Positions 59,071-64,000 of a stretch of DNA of 64,000 nucleotides are shown piece by piece. Below the pieces are notes generated by a model. The model had not been told where the DNA came from. It saw only the letters and a list, made by a program, of their open reading frames with translations, and made no database searches. The stretch comes from Eunapius fragilis. Lineage: Eukaryota; Porifera; Demospongiae; Spongillida; Spongillidae. The stretch lies in the NCBI GenBank assembly GCA_963681505.1, contig OY811978.1, positions 7,676,262 to 7,740,261 on the forward strand, given 5' to 3'. The translations under genes were made by a program, and so were the position numbers. Each line of letters starts with the position of its first letter. Position 1 is the stretch's first letter.

Positions 59071-59232
59071 CTGCTGCAAATTGCGAGTGAATTCTTTGTG
59101 CTGGTAGAAAACTTGAAGGCCCAATTGGTTCAAATAAGGATGATGCTGATACCATCACACAAATGTAAAGACATGTGGCACTACATTACTACATTATGTC
59201 CTATGGATAACCAATGTATAGTACTGTCCTAG
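59071..59232 (+). CDS. Weak candidate exon
   Basis: After CATTCTGCAG the frame reads LLQIASEFFVLVENLKAQLV and QIRMM, with leucine-heptad character, then less protein-like sequence to a stop. Not recognised. Confidence 0.15.
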   Translation: MLQIASEFFVLVENLKAQLVQIRMMLIPSHKCKDMWHYITTLCPMDNQCIVLS

Positions 59233-59333
59233 CCAGAAATCTTTAATACCACACTACGAAGGGTGATTGTTTGGAATGACATAGTTGTGAACCATATGCA
59301 TTGTTACCAATTTTTGAATGTTTCTTGGTATAG

Positions 59334-59391
59334 AAGTAAAGAAAAAATTCTCTAACGAGAAAGTTGGTGGGATATAGGAATTGAAGGCAAA
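59334..59391. mobile_element. Left end of a foldback element, copy E (split)
   Basis: GAAGTAAAGAAAAAATTCTC TAACGAGAAAGTTGGTGGGA and TATAGGAATTGAAGGCAAAG carry the family end boxes. The last 14 bases before AACCACTT match, in reverse complement, the private arm at 62254-62270, so this seems to be the other end of the element at 62083-62285. Confidence 0.6.
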
Positions 59392-59744
59392 GAACCACTT
59401 CTCATTTCATCAGGGAATTTCCAAACTCTGTATAATCAAAGATATCTGTTTGAATACAGCAAACTTGTGGTCTTTTTTAATTATAATATTCATTATTGTT
59501 GTCAAGTTGCGTTGGAGTGTTCACTGCATTAATCAATGTGACTGTATTGTAAGTGCTACAATGTATGTATGCCATTGTGTGCATGTGATCTGACATGTGC
59601 TACTATGCATGAGTCACTAGATGTGAGGTATGTACACCATATATGTGTTTGTGTATGTTCTGCTTATAAGCCATGTGTTCTAAAATTAGTATACAACATG
59701 ACACACACATAACTTAAGTAGGGTGTGTGGTTGTTGTTACATGT

Positions 59745-60850
59745 AGCTTGTAGGTGTCAAAGGCTTGAGTGTGCATGGGTGCTGGATGCTTGTAGGGTGT
59801 GTGGATGTCGGATGCTGTGGTATGTGATGTTGGAGGCTTGAATTGTAGGGTGTGTATTTGTTGAAGGCTTGTTGGTGTGAATGGTGTATGAGTGTTAGTA
59901 GCGTATAGTGTGTGTGTGGGTGTTGAAGGCTTGTATTGTGTGTGGGTGTCAAAGGCTTGTAGGGCGTGTGTGCGTGTCGAAGGCTTGTAGGATGTGTGAG
60001 TGTTGAAGGCTTGTAGGGTATGTGGGTGTCGAAGGCTTGTAGGGTGTGTGGGTGTCGAAGGCTTGTAGGGTGTGTGTTAAAGGCTTATAGGGTGTGTGTG
60101 GGGTGTGGGTGTTGAATGCTTGTAGGGTGTGTTGGTGTCGAAGGCTTGTAGTGTGGGTGTCGAAGGCTTGTAGGGTGTGTGTCGAAGGCTTGTAGAGTGT
60201 GTGTGGGTGTCGAAGGCTTGTAGGATGTGTGAGTGTTGAAGGCTTGTAGGGTATGTGGGTGTCGAAGGCTTGTAGGGTGTGTCGAAGGCTTGTAGGGTGT
60301 GTGGGTGTCGAAGGCTTGTAGGGTGTGTGTGTCAAATGCTTATAGGGTGTGTGTGGGTGTGGGTGTCGAATGCTTGTAGGGTGTGTTGGTGTCGAAGGCT
60401 TGTAGTGTGGGTGTCGAAGGCTTGTAGGGTGTGTGTGTCGAAGGCTTGAAGGGTGTCGAAGGCTTGAAGGGTGTCGAAGGCTTGTATTGTGGGTGTGTGG
60501 GTGTCAAAGGCTTGTAGGGTGTGAGTGTCAAAAGCTAGTAGGATGTGTGTGGGTGTTGAAGGCTTGTAGTGTGGGTGTGGGTGTCGAAGGCTTATAAGGT
60601 GTGTGGGTGTCGAAGGCTTGTAGGGTGTGTGTGGGTGTCAAAGGCTTGTAGTGAGGGTGTCGAAGGCTTGTAGGGTGTATGAGTGTCAAAGGTTTGTAGG
60701 GTGTATGTGGGTGTTGAAGGCTTGTAGTGTGTGGGTGTCGAAGGCTTGTAGGGTGTGTGTGAGTGTCGAAGGCTTGTAGGGTGTGTGTGGGTGTCAAAGG
60801 CTTGTAGGGTGTGTGGGTGTCGAAGGCTTGTAGAGTGTGAGTGGGTATTG
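59745..60850. repeat. ~24-30 bp minisatellite
   Basis: About 42 copies of TGTAGGGTGTGTGGGTGTCG + AAGGCT with length variation from changing numbers of GT and GGGTGT. Minus-strand frames read (Y)KPSTPTHPTSLRH-type repeats. These are not genes. Confidence 0.9.
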
Positions 60851-61663
60851 AAGGAACTTCAAATAATAATCTTGTGCAATCATTCTATTTCTCATCAACT
60901 TAATAATATGCTAATTTGCAGGTGCACTTGTACAAAAAACTATAAAGTTCTTCATTCTTGCTGTGGCTCAGAAGGCCTGCATTTTTGAGAAATGAAATGA
61001 TTAATTCTGTGACCACAATGTTTACAATGATCTCATATCACTTCTGAGCCACGAAAATGACTGCATACTTTTTTGTGGAGAGAGCATAAGTAAGACATAA
61101 AGAAAAGAAGTCAGTATAATAATCAGATGTCCAGTATGTTAAATAGTCAAGTACATATTACTTACTTACACATCAGAAATAAATTATACCTAATGTATAT
61201 TTTTATCAGGTAACTGTAAACGTTATGTACAAACAGTTAATAAGCATTTAGTTAGTTTGAAATTTCAGGTGGGCCTAAATGCTGTCATAGACCAGCATTG
61301 TTCAATTGAAGGAATTCAGGTTCAATTAATGCTATTGAAAATTCCAATAGTGTATGTGGGTATCTGAAACTTCAGACAGACCTAAGTCAATACCTTTTTT
61401 GATTTATTTGAAATTTTAGGTAACTCAAAAGTCTGATAATAATTATTGGATAAATAAAAACCAGTGATTGACGTTTTAGTGAATGAATATATGCATATGT
61501 GCTGATGATTTCTGAAATTTCAGATACACCAAACATTGTATATGAGAATGCATTGCTACATATCATTTCTTTTAATTTGAAATTTCAGACATGTTTAAAA
61601 TTTATTACAGCAATGTGTAATTTAGAATCTTTTCCCCTATCTTTCCCCTATATCATTCAACAG
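60851..61663. other. Gene-free AT-rich stretch
   Basis: Contains several AATTTCAG words (GAAATTTCAGGTGG, GAAATTTCAGATAC, GAAATTTCAGACAT) about 120-150 bp apart, hinting at a very old degenerate repeat. No gene. Confidence 0.35.
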
Positions 61664-61752
61664 ATTTACTAAAGGCAGTACAGCATTCTAAAAGGAATGC
61701 CATAGTTGCATCAAAAGACGCAAACAAATTAATGCAAAAATTGAAAAAATGA
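61664..61752 (+). CDS. Weak candidate terminal exon
   Basis: After the acceptor CATTCAACAG the frame reads LLKAVQHSKRNAIVASKDAN KLMQKLKK and a stop. Basic and helical in character. Not recognised. Confidence 0.25.
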
Positions 61753-62082
61753 TGAGCTGTTCTGAGTCTCCTGCCATTGTGAACAATCCTGCCACTCCTG
61801 CCACTCCTGCCATCGTTTACAGTCCTGTATATTAATTTTAAACACTTTCTTCTTGCACATTGTATTAATCATTTAATTCCATCCATTTCATGCATCACAT
61901 AATTTATGTCACGTATTATTATCTAATTCTTATGATACTGTGCAAACACAATTCTGATCGTTGAAGATACTATAAGCAATTCAGCACAATTTTGCAAACA
62001 AAAGCACTGAGCTGCATTTCTTATGCAATATCATAAATTCCTGCAGCATTCTATTTGGAATTTAAAATTCTACAATGAGGAG

Positions 62083-62285
62083 TTAAAGGTAATGTAAAAA
62101 GGAAGGGAACAAAGATTTTTTTTTGGGGGGGGGGGGGGGGGAAGGGACTAAAATCCTATATTTTGCACTTCGTTTGGTTCTAGTACATTTACACGTGCTA
62201 AATATAGAAATTTTTTTCTTTTCTCAAAACCTTGATCCCTTCCTTTTTGCACCAACTTTGCCTTCAATTCCTATATCCCACCAAC
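62083..62285. mobile_element. Inner arms and right arm of foldback element, copy E
   Basis: The left inner arm (AATGTAAAAAGGAAGGGAAC, 62091-62110) pairs with the right arm (GATCCCTTCCTTTTTGCACC). GTGCTAAATATAG is the loop-side box. The right arm continues AACTTTGCCTTCAATTCCTA TATCCCACCAAC and then lacks the final AACAAGTAAAT box. A G-run at 62125-62141 interrupts the left arm. Confidence 0.65.
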
Positions 62286-62403
62286 CTCAATAAACTCCCA
62301 TCAGGCCGGAATTTAGTTCATGATATTGAATGGTAGCACCACCCCCTCTTGTACCATTTACTGAATTAGATCTAATGTAATTGTAACAACATCGTTCATT
62401 GAT

Positions 62404-62475
62404 GTTGCTTAGTGTGTCCCAGTATAATGTTACAATTAGGCGCCTGTTGCATTATACTTGGACACACTAAGCAAT
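62404..62475. repeat. 72 bp inverted repeat
   Basis: GTTGCTTAGTGTGTCCCAGT ATAATGT pairs with GCATTATACTTGGACACACT AAGCAAT around a 16 bp loop. Possibly a small foldback element. Confidence 0.75.
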
Positions 62476-62565
62476 ATATCAATGTCACTTGCAAGAACAT
62501 GCAGTGCTACGTACTCCATTTGAAAAGTGCTTGTGCACATATGTTCCAATGTTGTGTAATACAAG

Positions 62566-62687
62566 AATTTGCTGAACATCTTATGACTGAGCCATTGTCT
62601 GCTGTTGAGTCAGCATTACTGGTACACCTTGTGAGACATTCACTGCTACAAAGTCTAAGAAAGGATGAACTCGACAGAAATGTTTAA
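62566..62687 (+). CDS. Candidate terminal exon of an unrecognised gene
   Basis: After GTGTAATACAAG the frame reads FAEHLMTEPLSAVESALLVH and LVRHSLLQSLRKDELDRNV, then a stop. An amphipathic helical look with good codon character. The acceptor is weak in pyrimidines. No family recognised. Confidence 0.3.
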
Positions 62688-63092
62688 AGGTGTTTCCTCT
62701 CTTCCAGATATGCCATGGCACATATGATAAAGAAAGCTGTGACTGGTTCTGAAATTAATGTACTTGCATTGCATGTTTTTTTAAGCAGCATGATCCATTT
62801 GATGTTTATTTTCCCCTATTGACAACTTTATGCTGCTCTATCGAATTAATTTTCCGACTTCTACACAGTAACCCCTAAAACGCATATACTAGTATCCCAT
62901 GCATTTCCCATGACGTTCTAATTATGCAGGTGAAGGGTAAAGTCATAGATAATATAATATCTATGGTAAAGTCGTGTTTCATGTGCCATCATGAAACCTC
63001 TACCCTGCACAATGATGACTCAGTCAAACAAGTGATCTGACTGCATATGCAACAGTAGAATACAAATTAAGTTAATAGACTGAAAACAAGTT

Positions 63093-64000
63093 CTAAAGTG
63101 GATCTCCATAATTAGAGCTTAGACCAAGTGGGTTGATGGTTGTTAGCAGTTCCTGTTGGACACCTTCTGGTACTAGGGAGGTGATTGGTGCAATAACAAC
63201 TGCATTCAATTCTCCATCATCACGAGTGGCAGGAAGAGGTTGTGTCCAATCAATACCAAACCTTTCTGATTCATCCTACGCATGCACGTGCACAAACACA
63301 GTAACAGACCATTAGAATTTGCAAAAGTGTAAATTACTTACATCTGTCATAGACACTGATTCACATCCTGTGATCCAAAGCTGACAGGGTGACAGGTTGC
63401 CTTCTGAACTTAGAGGATGCAGGTCCCATGCTTGCATGAATACCTCCAGTGCTCTGTTTATAAATATACATAGTGGAGACAAAACAGATGTACTTCATTC
63501 GTACAGTCTAGAACCCCGGCCCTTCTTCCTCCAAGGCATAAAACAGGTTGTAAAAAACAACAGTGCACTGGTTAAATACATCCAACCACAACCTCTCAAT
63601 ACGCTGATTGTGAACACTGCATCCAGCTATGAAGCTCCCTCTTCATGGTCTCCTTAAAGGATGCTCCACCATAAATCTAGCTACTCCAACGTTTTATCCA
63701 CCTCTGTCTCCACGAACTCGACTAGGGCCCTAGCTGCCTTACACCCTCAATAAATAGATGGAGCACTGTGTCCGCTCAATAATTGTCACAGCAATGTAAG
63801 TAAACAATCCTGCGACTGTAGCCATCAATACAACCATGCATGAATTATACAAATCGCCACCTAAATGCAACTGAAATCAATTGCATGGGTATACAGTATA
63901 CATGTTTTAACACACTTACCTTATCAGTTTATGATTTCCATCGATGTGGTAGAGAGATTTGGGTCCCGGAACCTGGTACGCACGCCTATTTATAGTGGAG
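63093..64000 (-). pseudogene. Integrase-core (DDE) transposase, catalytic and C-terminal part
   Basis: Enters from the right edge on the minus strand: RRAYQVPGPKSLYHIDGNHK (first catalytic Asp in HIDGNHK), an intron, HGCIDGYSRRIVYLHC, SRVRGDRGG (second Asp), [36 protein letters not shown] (catalytic Glu in RIERLW), [40 protein letters not shown], a 66 nt intron (63341-63276), and a C-terminal exon 63275-63093 (SERFGIDWTQPLP ... NPLGLSSNYGDPL). Several stops and shifts in the core (for example after GDRGG and RRP) show that it is inactive, although the last two exons remain open. Such proteins catalyse DNA strand transfer. It could be partly co-opted or simply young. Confidence 0.65.

Noticed and set aside
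59737-60797. Minus-strand Thr/Pro/His-rich frames
   Set aside because: By-products of the GT-rich minisatellite at 59745-60850.
62941-62975. CATAGATAATATAATATCTATG palindrome region
   Set aside because: Very short AT-rich palindrome, expected by chance in this composition.

Overview
This is animal nuclear DNA, most likely from a marine invertebrate and probably a demosponge. The reasons are intron-split genes with very short introns (many 53-70 nt), a long membrane protein built from repeated SRCR domains (an expansion typical of sponges, sea urchins and amphioxus), AT-rich non-coding DNA, long G homopolymers, many minisatellites and decayed DNA transposons and non-LTR elements. The species is inference. 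No prokaryotic, viral, CRISPR or tRNA signal was seen.

Two genes can be modelled end to end with open frames and matching splice phases. (1) A nine-exon plus-strand gene (8964-18641, 384 codons plus stop) encodes a mitochondrial G-protein chaperone of methylmalonyl-CoA mutase (MMAA/MeaB family). Its introns carry three minisatellites, a foldback element and a 1.2 kb terminal-inverted-repeat element, and one intron appears to use a GC donor. (2) A 37-exon minus-strand gene (37869 down to 20039, 2185 codons plus stop) encodes a signal peptide, 16 SRCR domains, a Ser/Thr-rich stalk, one transmembrane helix and a short basic, Tyr-containing tail. Six two-domain modules have the same exon plan, and five of them lie in a near-identical ~1.4 kb tandem series. 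The two genes converge, with a 653 bp inverted-repeat element between their ends.

Layout: 1-4400 repeats and a foldback element; 4434-5300 non-LTR reverse transcriptase remnant; 6201-6495 last two exons of a short-chain dehydrogenase; 7270-8810 a broken THAP-HTH-DDE transposon with an apparent internal inversion; 8964-18641 MMAA; 20039-37869 SRCR receptor, whose 5.7 kb intron contains a ~3.1 kb imperfect palindrome made largely of a 32 bp minisatellite in opposite orientations; 38-41 kb small inverted repeats and charged ORF remnants; 41.8-49.8 kb a segmental tandem duplication with GT microsatellites and a ~715 bp GAT array; 50-58 kb poly-G repeat families, a second non-LTR remnant, a Harbinger-like MITE and other inverted-repeat elements; 58.2 kb and 63.1-64 kb two fragments of an integrase-core transposase family; between them a 1.1 kb minisatellite and a foldback element that seems split by 2.7 kb of other DNA.

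The most distinctive pattern is a family of ~290 bp foldback elements (three good copies, several damaged). Short conserved boxes are shared, but the sequence between boxes is private to each copy and still almost perfectly self-complementary within that copy.
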